A stretch of 64,000 bases of DNA from AC-38 sp033856025 (GTDB taxonomy: Bacteria > Actinomycetota > Thermoleophilia > Solirubrobacterales > Solirubrobacteraceae): the NCBI GenBank assembly GCA_033856025.1, contig JAWVFQ010000025.1, forward strand, positions 27,017 through 91,016, given 5' to 3'. Below, piece by piece: positions 41,054 through 51,182 of this stretch (position 1 is the first letter of the stretch; each line of letters starts with the position of its first letter). The position numbers and the translations under genes are program-made. The notes under the pieces were generated by a model. The model was not told where the DNA came from. It made no database searches and was given only the letters and a program-made list of their open reading frames with translations.

Positions 41054-42157
41054 CTACGAAATGCCCGCCGTCCTGCACGCGGCCGCGTACGCGCCGGTGC
41101 AGACCTGCTGCGCGGTCCAGAACCCGTCCTTGATGACGGTGTCCTTCACGTTGGCCTTGGTCACCGCGACGATGTCGTGCGTCGACGTCGGGACCTGCTT
41201 GGTGCCGTTGTCCTCCTTCGTCGGGGTGAGGCTGGCCGGGACCGTCTGTCCCTTGGCGAGCTTCACCGCGATCTCCGCCGCCGTGTCGGCCAGCGGCTTG
41301 ACCGGCTTGTAGACGGTCATGTACTGCTCGCCGGTCAGGATCCGCTGGATGGCGGCCAGCTCGGCGTCCTGGCCCGTCGTCGGCCGGGTCTTGGGATCGA
41401 TGCCGGCTCCCTTCATGGCCGCGATGGCTCCGCCACCGACGCCGTCGTTCGCCGCGAGGACGCCATTGAACCCGGTCTGGCCCACAGCGGTGATCGCCTG
41501 CTGCATCTCGTTCTGGGCCTTGTCCGCGCTCCAGTCCGGGGTGTCGTACTGCTTGGCGATCTTCACGCCCGCGGCCGTCAGCGTCGTCGACGCGCCCGAC
41601 TTGAACAGCTTGGCGTTGTTGTCGGTCGGGGCCCCGTTGATCATCACGATCGGACCCGTGGCCTTGCCGTCCTGCTTGAGCTTGTCGGCCAGGCTCTGAC
41701 CCTGGAGCTTGCCCACCTTGCGGCTGTCGAACTGGACGTAGTAGTCGATGTCCGCGTTCGTGATCAGCCGGTCATAGCTGACGACCGGGACCTTGGACTG
41801 CTTGGCCCGCGCCACGATCGCGCCCGCGGAGGCCGCGTCGACCGGGTCGAGCACCAGCACCTTGACGCCCTTGGTCAGCGCCGCCTCGGCCTGCTGCTGC
41901 TGCTTGGCCGCGTCCTGGTCCGCGTTGCTGTAGACGATCTCGCATCCCGAGCACAGCTCCTTGACCTTCTTGGTGAAGAGAGGCCGGTCCTGGGACTCGT
42001 AGCGAGCGGTCTTGGACTCCGGGAGCAGGAAGGCGATCTTCCCGCCGCCCCCGCCACCGCTGCTCTTGTTGTTGCTGCCGCAGGCGGCAGCGCCGAACGC
42101 CAGGGCCAGCACGGCCCCGCTGGCGAGCCCGGCTCGCCGCATGTTGCTTGTGGTCAT
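41054..42157 (-). CDS. sugar-binding lipoprotein (XylF-like)
   Basis: A 367-residue periplasmic-binding-fold lipoprotein. The ATG at 42157 is chosen for the strong AGGAAGGAG upstream; an earlier in-frame start would add 28 polar residues. The lipobox is FGAAACGSNN (Cys near residue 26), then a Ser/Gly spacer and KIAFLLPESKTARYESQDRP, VKVLVLDPVDAASAGAIVA, and VLAANDGVGGGAIAAMKGAG. These match D-xylose/ribose-type binding proteins. It is the first gene of the ABC operon and probably the most expressed. Sugar specificity is not certain. Confidence 0.92.
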   Translation of the reverse strand: MTTSNMRRAGLASGAVLALAFGAAACGSNNKSSGGGGGGKIAFLLPESKTARYESQDRPLFTKKVKELCSGCEIVYSNADQDAAKQQQQAEAALTKGVKVLVLDPVDAASAGAIVARAKQSKVPVVSYDRLITNADIDYYVQFDSRKVGKLQGQSLADKLKQDGKATGPIVMINGAPTDNNAKLFKSGASTTLTAAGVKIAKQYDTPDWSADKAQNEMQQAITAVGQTGFNGVLAANDGVGGGAIAAMKGAGIDPKTRPTTGQDAELAAIQRILTGEQYMTVYKPVKPLADTAAEIAVKLAKGQTVPASLTPTKEDNGTKQVPTSTHDIVAVTKANVKDTVIKDGFWTAQQVCTGAYAAACRTAGIS

Positions 42158-42279
42158 GAAGCTCCTTCCTCGGACGGAGAGCCGATCCTTTCGGGTTTGG
42201 ACCGTCTCGTGGGCCTTTTTTCCCTGAACGGCCGATTGCAAGCCAAGGATGGGGGCCGCGGGGGCCGAACCTTCCTGGC
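42158..42279. promoter_or_regulatory. divergent promoter region, sugar operon / xerD
   Basis: This 122-base gap must hold the promoter of the sugar operon (minus) and that of xerD (plus). A run CCTTTTTTCCCTG (42214-42226) and the half-sites CGGCCGAT and GCCGATCC stand out, but I cannot name an operator. Confidence 0.35.
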
Positions 42280-43239
42280 ATGGCCACCGCCCAGAGCCAT
42301 CCCGCGGTCCGCCCGTTCGGCGAGTTGCTGCTGGACTTCCTCGCCTACCTGGAGTTGGAACGCGGTCTCTCGCGCAACACCCTGGAGGCCTATCGCTCCG
42401 ACCTCATGCAGTTCTCCGCCTTCCTGGACCGCGAGAAGCTCGGCGCGCTGGACGTCGGCGCGCGCGACCTGCGCAAGTTCGTCACCGAGCTGGCCAGCGG
42501 CGGCCCGGGGCGCCCGGCCGTGGCGCCCGCCACCGTGCAGCGCAAGGTGGCCTGCCTGCGCTCCTTCTATCGCCACCTGCGCCGGGAGGAGGTCCTCGAG
42601 CGCGATCCCACCGCGGAGCTGCGCGCGCCCAAGCGCTCCCAGCGCCTGCCACACGTGCTGACGCGGGGAGAAGTTCAACAACTGCTGGGAGCCCCGTCGG
42701 GCACCGAGCCGGCGGCGCTGCGCGACCGCGCGCTGCTCGAGGTGATGTACGCGTGTGGCCTGCGCGCCTCGGAGGCCGTCGGCCTGGAGCTGGGCGACGT
42801 CGACCTCGAGGCGGGGCTGCTGCGGGCCCGGGGCAAGGGCGACAAGGAGCGGTTGGTGCCGATCGGTCGCCAGGCGGTGGGTGCGCTGCGCACGTACGTG
42901 GCGCGCGCCCGGCCGCGGCTGGTGGGAGCGCGCGACGAGAGCCGCCTGTTCGTCAACCACCGCGGCGGCGGGCTGACGCGCCAGGGCCTCTACAAGATCG
43001 TCCAGCGCCACGCGCGGACCGCCGGGCTTGCGGACAAGATGAGCCCGCACACGCTGCGCCACACGTTCGCCACGCACCTGCTGGCCGGCGGGTGCGACCT
43101 GCGCTCTGTCCAGGAGATGCTCGGACACGCCGACATCGCCACCACGCAGATCTACACCCACCTGTCAGCCGAACGGCTGCGCGACGTCTACTTCGAGGCC
43201 CATCCGCGCGCCTCGCGGTCCAAGCCGCCGCCCGCCTGA
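42280..43239 (+). CDS. xerD: tyrosine recombinase XerD-like
   Basis: A 319-residue tyrosine recombinase. The N-terminal SAM-like domain has LAYLELERGLSRNTLEAYRSD. All catalytic residues are present: Arg in ACGLRASEAVGL (near 165), Lys in RGKGDKERLVPIG, the His-x-x-Arg in SPHTLRHTFATHLL, His in MLGHADIATTQIYTH and Tyr near 303. Length is right for chromosomal dimer resolution at dif rather than a phage integrase. The gene lies after NUDIX in the conserved order, with the ABC operon inserted between. Confidence 0.93.
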   Translation: MATAQSHPAVRPFGELLLDFLAYLELERGLSRNTLEAYRSDLMQFSAFLDREKLGALDVGARDLRKFVTELASGGPGRPAVAPATVQRKVACLRSFYRHLRREEVLERDPTAELRAPKRSQRLPHVLTRGEVQQLLGAPSGTEPAALRDRALLEVMYACGLRASEAVGLELGDVDLEAGLLRARGKGDKERLVPIGRQAVGALRTYVARARPRLVGARDESRLFVNHRGGGLTRQGLYKIVQRHARTAGLADKMSPHTLRHTFATHLLAGGCDLRSVQEMLGHADIATTQIYTHLSAERLRDVYFEAHPRASRSKPPPA

Positions 43240-43253
43240 CAGAATCGGCGGCC

Positions 43254-43835
43254 GTGCGCCGCCTGACGATCGTCCTGTTGGCCGTCCTGCCGGCGGCCTC
43301 GCTGGCCGCCTGCGGAAACGAGCGCCAGCACCCGCCCCGCGCCGGGCAGGCCGCCGACCCGGTCTTCGGCCTGGACGTGAAGCTGCCGCGCTACGGGGTG
43401 CGCTTCCTGCAGCCCGCCAACTGGCCGCGCGAGCAGCCCAAGCCGCCGCAGATCGCCTCGGTGAACTCCGGGCAGGTCTCGCTGAACATCTGGCGCTACC
43501 CGCGCCAGGAGATGCTTCCCCGCAACCCGGGTGAGCTGCTGCGCGCCCGCAGCGCCCTCGTCGCGGCGGCCCGGGCGCGAGACCGCACCCTGCGGGTGCT
43601 GAGCTCCCGGACGCTGCGCCTGCGCGGGGTTCCCGCCGTGGAGCTCGTGGCGCTGGAGAAGGTCGGCCTGGCGCGGCGCAAGGTGCGCTCCACCCACCTG
43701 TACGCCTACGGCGGCGAGGTCGTGGTCGACGCCTACGCGCCGCCGGGCGAGTTCGCCCAGGTGGACCGCAGCGTGTTCGGCCCGGTCCTGCGCTCGGTGC
43801 GCCTGCTGCCGCCGGAGGCGCCCCGGCGCTCGTGA
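43254..43835 (+). CDS. lipoprotein of unknown function
   Basis: A 193-residue lipoprotein: GTG start, signal RRLTIVLLAVLPAASLAAC with Cys near residue 20, then a domain from DPVFGLDVKLPRYGVRFLQPANW onward with repeated short strands (ASVNSGQVSLNIWRYPR, VEVVVDAYAPPGEFAQVD). The pattern resembles the 'PsbP/LpqN-like' lipoproteins that score the same in many actinobacteria, but I cannot assign it. ACAGAAT lies 8 bases before the start. The stop overlaps the next GTG. Confidence 0.7.
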   Translation: MRRLTIVLLAVLPAASLAACGNERQHPPRAGQAADPVFGLDVKLPRYGVRFLQPANWPREQPKPPQIASVNSGQVSLNIWRYPRQEMLPRNPGELLRARSALVAAARARDRTLRVLSSRTLRLRGVPAVELVALEKVGLARRKVRSTHLYAYGGEVVVDAYAPPGEFAQVDRSVFGPVLRSVRLLPPEAPRRS

Positions 43836-45016
43836 GCCGGCGCGCGTTCGTCGTCGTCCTGGACGCGTGCGGGATCGGGGCGCTCCCCGACGCGGCGGAC
43901 TACGGCGACGCCGACGCCGACACGCTCGGCCATCTCGCCGAGGCCGTGGACGGGCTGGAGCTGCCGGTGCTGGAGCGGCTGGGGCTGGGCTCGGTGCGGC
44001 CGCTGGAGGGCGTCGCGCCGGCGCGCGACCCGGTGCTGCACGGCCGCCTGCGGCCGCTGGGGAGCGGCAAGGACTCGACCACCGGCCACTGGGAGCTCAT
44101 GGGCGTGGTGCCGCGGGAGCCTCTCCCCACCTTCCCGGGCGGGTTCGGGCCCGAGATCGTGGAGCGCCTCACCGCCGCGACCGGTCGCGGGATCCTCTGC
44201 AACGCCACGGCCAACGGCGTGGAGGCGATCGTGCGCTTCGGCGAGGAGCACCTGCGCACCGGCGACCTCATCGTCTACACGTCGGTGGACTCCGTGCTGC
44301 AGGTGGCGGCGCACGTCGACGTGGTCAGCCAGGAGTCGCTCTACGACGCGTGCGCCGCGGTCCGCGAGGTCATGAGCGGGGAGCACGCGGTCGGGCGGGT
44401 CATCGCGCGGCCGTTCCAGGGGCCGCCGGGCGCGTTCACCCGCACGCACGGGCGCCGGGACTTCTCGGTGCCGCCGCCGGGACGCTCGTACCTGGAGGCG
44501 CTGGGGGACGCCGGGGTGCCCGTCCACGCCGTGGGCAAGGTGTCCCAGCTGTTCGCGGGCGTGGGGGTGGACCACGCGCACCCGGGGCCCACCAACGCGA
44601 TCGCCATCGAGTCGACGGACCGGCTGTTCGACGGGCTCGACGGTGGCCTGGCCTTCGTGAACCTCGTGGAGACCGACCAGGTCTACGGCCATCGCAAGGA
44701 TGTTCCGGGCTTCGAGCTCGCGCTGCGGCTCATCGACGCGGCGGCGGGGCGCTGGCTGGAGCGTCTGCGCCCCGACGACCTGCTCGTCCTGACGGCCGAC
44801 CACGGATGCGACCCCACCACGCCGGGGACGGACCACACGCGCGAGTACGCGCCCCTGCTGGCCGCCTTCGCGGGGCACGGCGGGCGGCGCCACGACGGGG
44901 CGCTGGCCGACGTCGGCGCGTCTGTGCTGGACTGGCTCGCGGGTCGCGTCGCGCCCGATCTTCCGGGCGAGAGCTTCGTTGAAGGGCATCGAGGAGGTGT
45001 CTTCGGCGGTGCCTGA
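43832..45016 (+). CDS. deoB: phosphopentomutase
   Basis: A 394-residue alkaline-phosphatase-superfamily mutase that interconverts ribose-1-phosphate and ribose-5-phosphate. Metal ligands lie in VVVLDACGIGALPDAADYGD (near residue 10), in FVNLVETDQVYGHRKDV and in VLTADHGCDPTTPGTDHTRE. The phosphoserine/threonine loop is GKDSTTGHWELMG near residue 88. Length matches the family. GTG overlaps the lipoprotein stop. Its C-terminal end overlaps the mutM start. Confidence 0.95.
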   Translation: MSRRAFVVVLDACGIGALPDAADYGDADADTLGHLAEAVDGLELPVLERLGLGSVRPLEGVAPARDPVLHGRLRPLGSGKDSTTGHWELMGVVPREPLPTFPGGFGPEIVERLTAATGRGILCNATANGVEAIVRFGEEHLRTGDLIVYTSVDSVLQVAAHVDVVSQESLYDACAAVREVMSGEHAVGRVIARPFQGPPGAFTRTHGRRDFSVPPPGRSYLEALGDAGVPVHAVGKVSQLFAGVGVDHAHPGPTNAIAIESTDRLFDGLDGGLAFVNLVETDQVYGHRKDVPGFELALRLIDAAAGRWLERLRPDDLLVLTADHGCDPTTPGTDHTREYAPLLAAFAGHGGRRHDGALADVGASVLDWLAGRVAPDLPGESFVEGHRGGVFGGA

Positions 45017-45851
45017 GCTTCCGGAGGTCGAGACGATCCGGCGCCGGCTGGCTCCGCGGGTGGAGGGACGGGTCTTCGCGCGCGTATCGGTGTCCGACCC
45101 GCGCTGGACGCGCCCGCTCACCCCGGCGCAGATGGAGGCGGCGCTGACCGGGCGGCGGGTGGAGCGGCTGGGGCGGCGCGGCAAGTACCTGGTCTGGGAG
45201 CTGCACGACGGCGCCTGCCTGGCCCAGCACCTGCGGATGACCGGCGCGATCCTCCACGACCCACCCGTCGAGCCGGCGCACGCCCGGGTGCGAATCGACC
45301 TCGACGACGGCCATCGCCTGGTCTACGACGATCCGCGGCGCTTCGGCACCGGCGAGCTGGCGCGCTCGCGCGCCGAGCTCGACGCCTTCTTCGCCGCGCG
45401 CCTCGGTCCCGAGCCGTTCGACGACGCGTTCACGGCGGAATCCATGCGGACGATCGGCCGCACCTCGCGTGCCCCGGTCAAGGCGTTCCTGCTCGACCAG
45501 CGCCGCGTGGCCGGGGTGGGCAACATCTACGCCGACGAGGCGCTCTTCCGCGCCCGGGTGCACCCGCTGCGCCAGGCGCGCCGCCTGTCCCGCGCCCAGT
45601 GGGAGGCCGTCCACGGCGCGGTCCGCGACGCCCTGACCGCGGGGATCGCCGCCGACGGCGCGTCCATCGACGACTACCGCGACCCCGACGGGGTCCGCGG
45701 CTCCTTCCAGGACGAGTTCCTCGTCCACCGCCGCGCCGGCGAGCCCTGCCCCGCGTGCGGAACCCCGATCCGCAAGCTCGTGGCCGCCGGCCGCGGCACC
45801 TACGTCTGCGAGAGCTGCCAGCCCCGGCCGCGCCGTCCGCGCGCCGGCTGA
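45009..45851 (+). CDS. mutM: formamidopyrimidine-DNA glycosylase
   Basis: A 280-residue bifunctional glycosylase/AP lyase that removes 8-oxoguanine. The GTG at 45009 gives M-P-E-L-P-E-V, so that after Met removal the catalytic Pro and Glu are at positions 1 and 2, as required. The conserved Lys is in RLGRRGKYLVWEL. The zinc finger near the C-terminus is CPACGTPIRKLV...YVCESCQ with four Cys. An earlier in-frame ATG would bury the Pro, so it is rejected. The start lies inside the deoB gene (8-base overlap). Confidence 0.95.
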   Translation: MPELPEVETIRRRLAPRVEGRVFARVSVSDPRWTRPLTPAQMEAALTGRRVERLGRRGKYLVWELHDGACLAQHLRMTGAILHDPPVEPAHARVRIDLDDGHRLVYDDPRRFGTGELARSRAELDAFFAARLGPEPFDDAFTAESMRTIGRTSRAPVKAFLLDQRRVAGVGNIYADEALFRARVHPLRQARRLSRAQWEAVHGAVRDALTAGIAADGASIDDYRDPDGVRGSFQDEFLVHRRAGEPCPACGTPIRKLVAAGRGTYVCESCQPRPRRPRAG

Positions 45852-45925
45852 ACCGAAATGCCGGCCAGGACCGGCAAAACGCTTCACTGAAGCGAAGTGG
45901 GGGCCAGGACCCCCAGAACGCTTCA
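45852..45925. repeat. two tandem covarying hairpin repeats
   Basis: Two 35-base units each form a 5-bp hairpin around the same CCAGGA loop and end in A(A/G)AACGCTTCA. In the first (45852-45886) the stem is GCCGG/CCGGC; in the second (45891-45925) it is GGGGG/CCCCC. Stems differ by compensating changes while loop and tail are constant. The tail CGCTTCA also pairs with TGAAGCG between units. They lie between the convergent mutM and HAD genes. No known RNA class fits. Confidence 0.6.
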
Positions 45926-45948
45926 GCGACGCCAGTGTGGCCCGGCGC

Positions 45949-46608
45949 TCACCCCTGACCGGCCGCCGTTATGGCGGCCGGGTCGAGAGCGGCGAGCGAG
46001 TCGAGCACCACGTCGGCCCGGGCGAGGAGCTCGGGCTCCGGCGGGAAGTCGGCGTTGGGGATCGCCACCACGCCGAGGCCGGCGGCGCTCGCGGACGCGA
46101 TCCCCGGCCCCGAGTCCTCCACCGCGACCGCGTCCGAGGCCGCGACGCCCAAACGCGACAGCGCCTCCACGTACACGTCCGGCGCCGGCTTCCCCCGCGC
46201 CACCTCCTCCGAGGACACCGTCACGGCGAAGCGCTCCGCCCAGCCGGCGGCCTCCAGGACGTGGTCGATGATCTCGCGGTTGGAAGAGGACGCGAGCCCG
46301 AGCGGCCAGCGGGCGGAGATCCGCTCGACGGCCTCGTCCGCCCCCGGCAGCAGCGGCAGCTCGCGCGAGTAGCCCTCGACCATCAGGCGCACGACCTCGC
46401 GGGAGATCTCCTCGGCGGAGAGCGGCACGCCGAGCGACTCCCGCATGTACGCCGCCCACTCCGGCGAGCTCATCCCGAGCATCGCGCCGACCGCCTCGTC
46501 CTTCCAGCGCCCGCCGCGCTCGCGCGTCAGGCGCTCCTTCGCCGCGGCCCAGGCGTGCTCGGAGTCCAGCAGCAGGCCGTCGAGATCGAAGACGACGGCC
46601 TCGACCAC
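45949..46608 (-). CDS. HAD-superfamily hydrolase (phosphoglucomutase-like)
   Basis: A 219-residue HAD phosphatase of subfamily IA. Motif I is VVFDLDGLLLDSE (nucleophile Asp near residue 8), motif II GLASSSNREII, motif III Lys in ARGKPAPDVYVEAL, motif IV VEDSGPGIASASAAGL. The cap domain is helical (residues 16-85). The closest named relatives are beta-phosphoglucomutase and sugar phosphate phosphatases; the substrate is not clear. It is the second gene of a minus-strand pair with the glutaredoxin. Confidence 0.9.
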   Translation of the reverse strand: MVEAVVFDLDGLLLDSEHAWAAAKERLTRERGGRWKDEAVGAMLGMSSPEWAAYMRESLGVPLSAEEISREVVRLMVEGYSRELPLLPGADEAVERISARWPLGLASSSNREIIDHVLEAAGWAERFAVTVSSEEVARGKPAPDVYVEALSRLGVAASDAVAVEDSGPGIASASAAGLGVVAIPNADFPPEPELLARADVVLDSLAALDPAAITAAGQG

Positions 46609-46627
46609 CGCCCAGCCACCCGCCGCT

Positions 46628-46882
46628 CTAGGCCGCGAGCAGCGCGGCCAGCTCGCCGCGCTCGTCGGCGGCGCGCAGGTCGTCCAGGCCGCCGATCGTC
46701 GTCCCGCCGACCACGATCTGGGGGAAGGTCATGAGGCCCGTGCGCTCGGCCAGCTGGGCCCGGCCGTCCGGGTCCTTTGCCAGATTGACCTCCTCGTACT
46801 CGGCGCCGTAGCGCTCGAGGATCGCCTTGGCGTTCCCGCACCGGCCGCAGGGGTCCGTGGTGTAGACGATGACCTTCTTCAT
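46628..46882 (-). CDS. grxC: glutaredoxin-like protein
   Basis: An 84-residue thioredoxin-fold protein. The active site is TDPCGRCGNAKAIL, a C-x-x-C in the usual place; CGRC is unusual next to the classic CPYC of Grx. The cis-Pro lies in MTFPQIVVGGTTIGG and the C-terminal GGLDDL matches the Grx glutathione-site region. In actinobacteria such proteins often use mycothiol (mycoredoxin), which is possible here. It is divergent from recO. Confidence 0.85.
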   Translation of the reverse strand: MKKVIVYTTDPCGRCGNAKAILERYGAEYEEVNLAKDPDGRAQLAERTGLMTFPQIVVGGTTIGGLDDLRAADERGELAALLAA

Positions 46883-46891
46883 ACTTCAGAA

Positions 46892-46897
46892 AGTGTA
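46892..46897 (-). promoter_or_regulatory. -10 element of a leaderless-type promoter (glutaredoxin gene)
   Basis: TACACT on the minus strand (AGTGTA on plus) lies 9 bases before the start codon at 46882, in the 18-base gap to the divergent recO. Confidence 0.5.
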
Positions 46898-46900
46898 GCT

Positions 46901-47617
46901 ATGTCGGGCTCGCTGAAGACCGAGGCGATCGTCCTGCGCTCCATCCGATATGGCGAGGGCGACCGCGTGCTGCACCTGTATACCCCCGGCCGCGGTCGGG
47001 TCGCGGCGATCGCCAAGGGCGCGCGCAAGGCGCGCAGCCGCTTCGGCGGTCGCCTGGAGCCGTTCTTCCGCCTGCGGCTGGTCCTCTACGAGGGCCGCGG
47101 CGACCTGCTGACGGTGACCGCCGCCGAGACCGTGGCCGGCTATCCGCGCCTGCGCGAGGACCACGGCGCCCTGGACTCCGCCGCCCGCGCCTGCGACGCC
47201 GTGGCTCGGCTGTTCGAGGACGGCGACCCCAACCCGGCGGTCTTCCACCTGCTGGGCAAGCAGCTGGCGCTCCTGGACTCCGACGCCGCTCGGGCGGGCC
47301 GCGCCAACCAGCTGGCCTTCCGGATCAAGCTCCTGCTCGCGGCCGGTCTGGCGCCGCACCTGGACGCCTGCGCCGCCTGCGGCGAGCGTGAGCACCTGGT
47401 GGGCTTCTCCGGCGCGGCCGGGGGAGTGGTCTGCGCCGCCTGCGAGGCCTCGGCCTTCCCCCTGGACGCCGCCGCCCACGACTTCCTCGTCGAGGCCCTC
47501 GGCCGCTCCCTGGCCGACGCCCCCGCCGGCGACGACCGCGTCCTGCGCCAGGCCGAGCGAGCCATAGGCGAGACCCTGGAGCACCACGCCCACGTTCGCT
47601 GGCGCCCGGCGGCGTGA
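46901..47617 (+). CDS. recO: DNA repair protein RecO
   Basis: A 238-residue mediator that loads RecA on SSB-coated single-stranded DNA. The N-terminal OB domain has TEAIVLRSIRYGEGDRVLHL and RGRVAAIAKGARKARSRFGG; the latter is the family's basic motif. The C-terminal part holds a four-Cys zinc site, CAACGEREHLVGF and VVCAACE. Length is normal. The ATG at 46901 starts 18 bases from the divergent glutaredoxin gene. Confidence 0.93.
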   Translation: MSGSLKTEAIVLRSIRYGEGDRVLHLYTPGRGRVAAIAKGARKARSRFGGRLEPFFRLRLVLYEGRGDLLTVTAAETVAGYPRLREDHGALDSAARACDAVARLFEDGDPNPAVFHLLGKQLALLDSDAARAGRANQLAFRIKLLLAAGLAPHLDACAACGEREHLVGFSGAAGGVVCAACEASAFPLDAAAHDFLVEALGRSLADAPAGDDRVLRQAERAIGETLEHHAHVRWRPAA

Positions 47618-47621
47618 CGGT

Positions 47622-47707
47622 CCGTCCGGGCGCCTGGCGGCGTCCTCGGGGGTGGGCCGTGCGGAGCACTGTCCCACCCCCTGCGTCCTGGCCAGGCACC
47701 CGGACGG
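47622..47707. repeat. 86-base interrupted palindrome between recO and ppdK
   Basis: Outer arms CCGTCCGGG-C-GCCTGGC (47622-47638) and GCCAGGC-A-CCCGGACGG (47691-47707) pair over 17 positions with one mismatch. Inside, GGGGGTGGG (47648-47656) pairs with CCCACCCCC (47673-47681), and GTGC/GCAC can close the tip. It lies between recO and ppdK. It may be a terminator, structured RNA or a mobile-element remnant. Confidence 0.6.
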
Positions 47708-47736
47708 TCGCGTCAGCCGCCGGGCGCGGCGGGCCA

Positions 47737-47742
47737 TAGAAT
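47737..47742 (+). promoter_or_regulatory. -10 element of a leaderless-type promoter (ppdK)
   Basis: TAGAAT lies 7 bases before the TTG at 47750. Confidence 0.5.
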
Positions 47743-47749
47743 CGCCCGC

Positions 47750-50376
<2,627 letters not shown>

Positions 50377-50380
<4 letters not shown>

Positions 50381-51168
50381 ACCAGGTGCGCGAGCGCGCG
50401 CTGCGCTATCTGGCCAGCTCGCAGATGCTCATCAAGGTCCTGCCCTGGGTCCTCGCGGCGGCGACGGCGAAGGCGGCCTTCTCGCTCCTGGACCTCGAGC
50501 CGATCGACCTCAACGCGCTGCTGTCGGGGATCGTCGCCGCGAACGTCTTTTTGCTCGGCTTCCTGCTCGCCGGGACGCTCGCCGACTTCAAGGAGGCCGA
50601 GCGGCTGCCGGGCGAGCTGGCCTCCGCGCTGGAGTCGATCGCCGACGAGTGCCTGATCGTCCGCGAGCGCGTCGACGACCCGCGTCCGGCGGACCGCTGC
50701 ATCGCCGCGGCGGGCGCGATCGCGGTGACCGTGCGGGCGTGGATGGAGCACCGGGCCACGGTGGACGACGCGCTGGATGCGGTGCGCGGGCTGAACCCGG
50801 CCTACGTCGCCCTCGGGGAGGTCGACGAGGCGACGTTCATCAACCGGCTGAAGGCCGAGCAGTCCAACGTCCGGCGGGCCATCGTCCGGATGGACGGGAT
50901 CCGCGCCACGAGCTTCGTCACCGCCGGCTACGTGGTGGCCGACGTCAGCGCGCGGCTGCTCGTGTTCGCGCTGCTGCTGACCAAGCTGGACCCGATCGGC
51001 GAGGGCGTCTTCTTCGTCGCGGTGATCGCGTTCCTGCTGCTCTACATGAACCGCCTGATCCGCGACCTGGACAACCCGTTCGAGTACAAGCACGGGAGCC
51101 AGGGGGCGGCCGACGTCTCCCTCTACGCGCTCGAACGCGCGCAGCGCCGTCTCGACGCCGCGCTGTGA
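50377..51168 (+). CDS. membrane protein of unknown function
   Basis: A 263-residue protein. GTG overlaps the ppdK stop (GTGA). There are two hydrophobic segments near residues 20-38 and 48-66, a long helical soluble part (about 70-185), and two more near 190-210 and 215-235. The pattern resembles bestrophin-like or DUF4239-type membrane proteins. FINRLKAEQSNVRRAIVRMD may form a helical bundle. No catalytic motif is visible. Confidence 0.65.
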
Positions 51169-51182
51169 GCGACAATCGGGCC

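Noticed and set aside
45009..45011. An earlier in-frame ATG (44979) as the mutM start
   Set aside because: Formamidopyrimidine-DNA glycosylase needs Pro at position 2 as the catalytic N-terminus, so the GTG just before PELPEV must be the start.
45852..45925. Tandem hairpins as a guanidine-II (mini-ykkC) riboswitch
   Set aside because: That class also has two small hairpins in line, but the loops must contain ACGR; here both are CCAGGA, and the element lies between gene ends instead of before a transporter.
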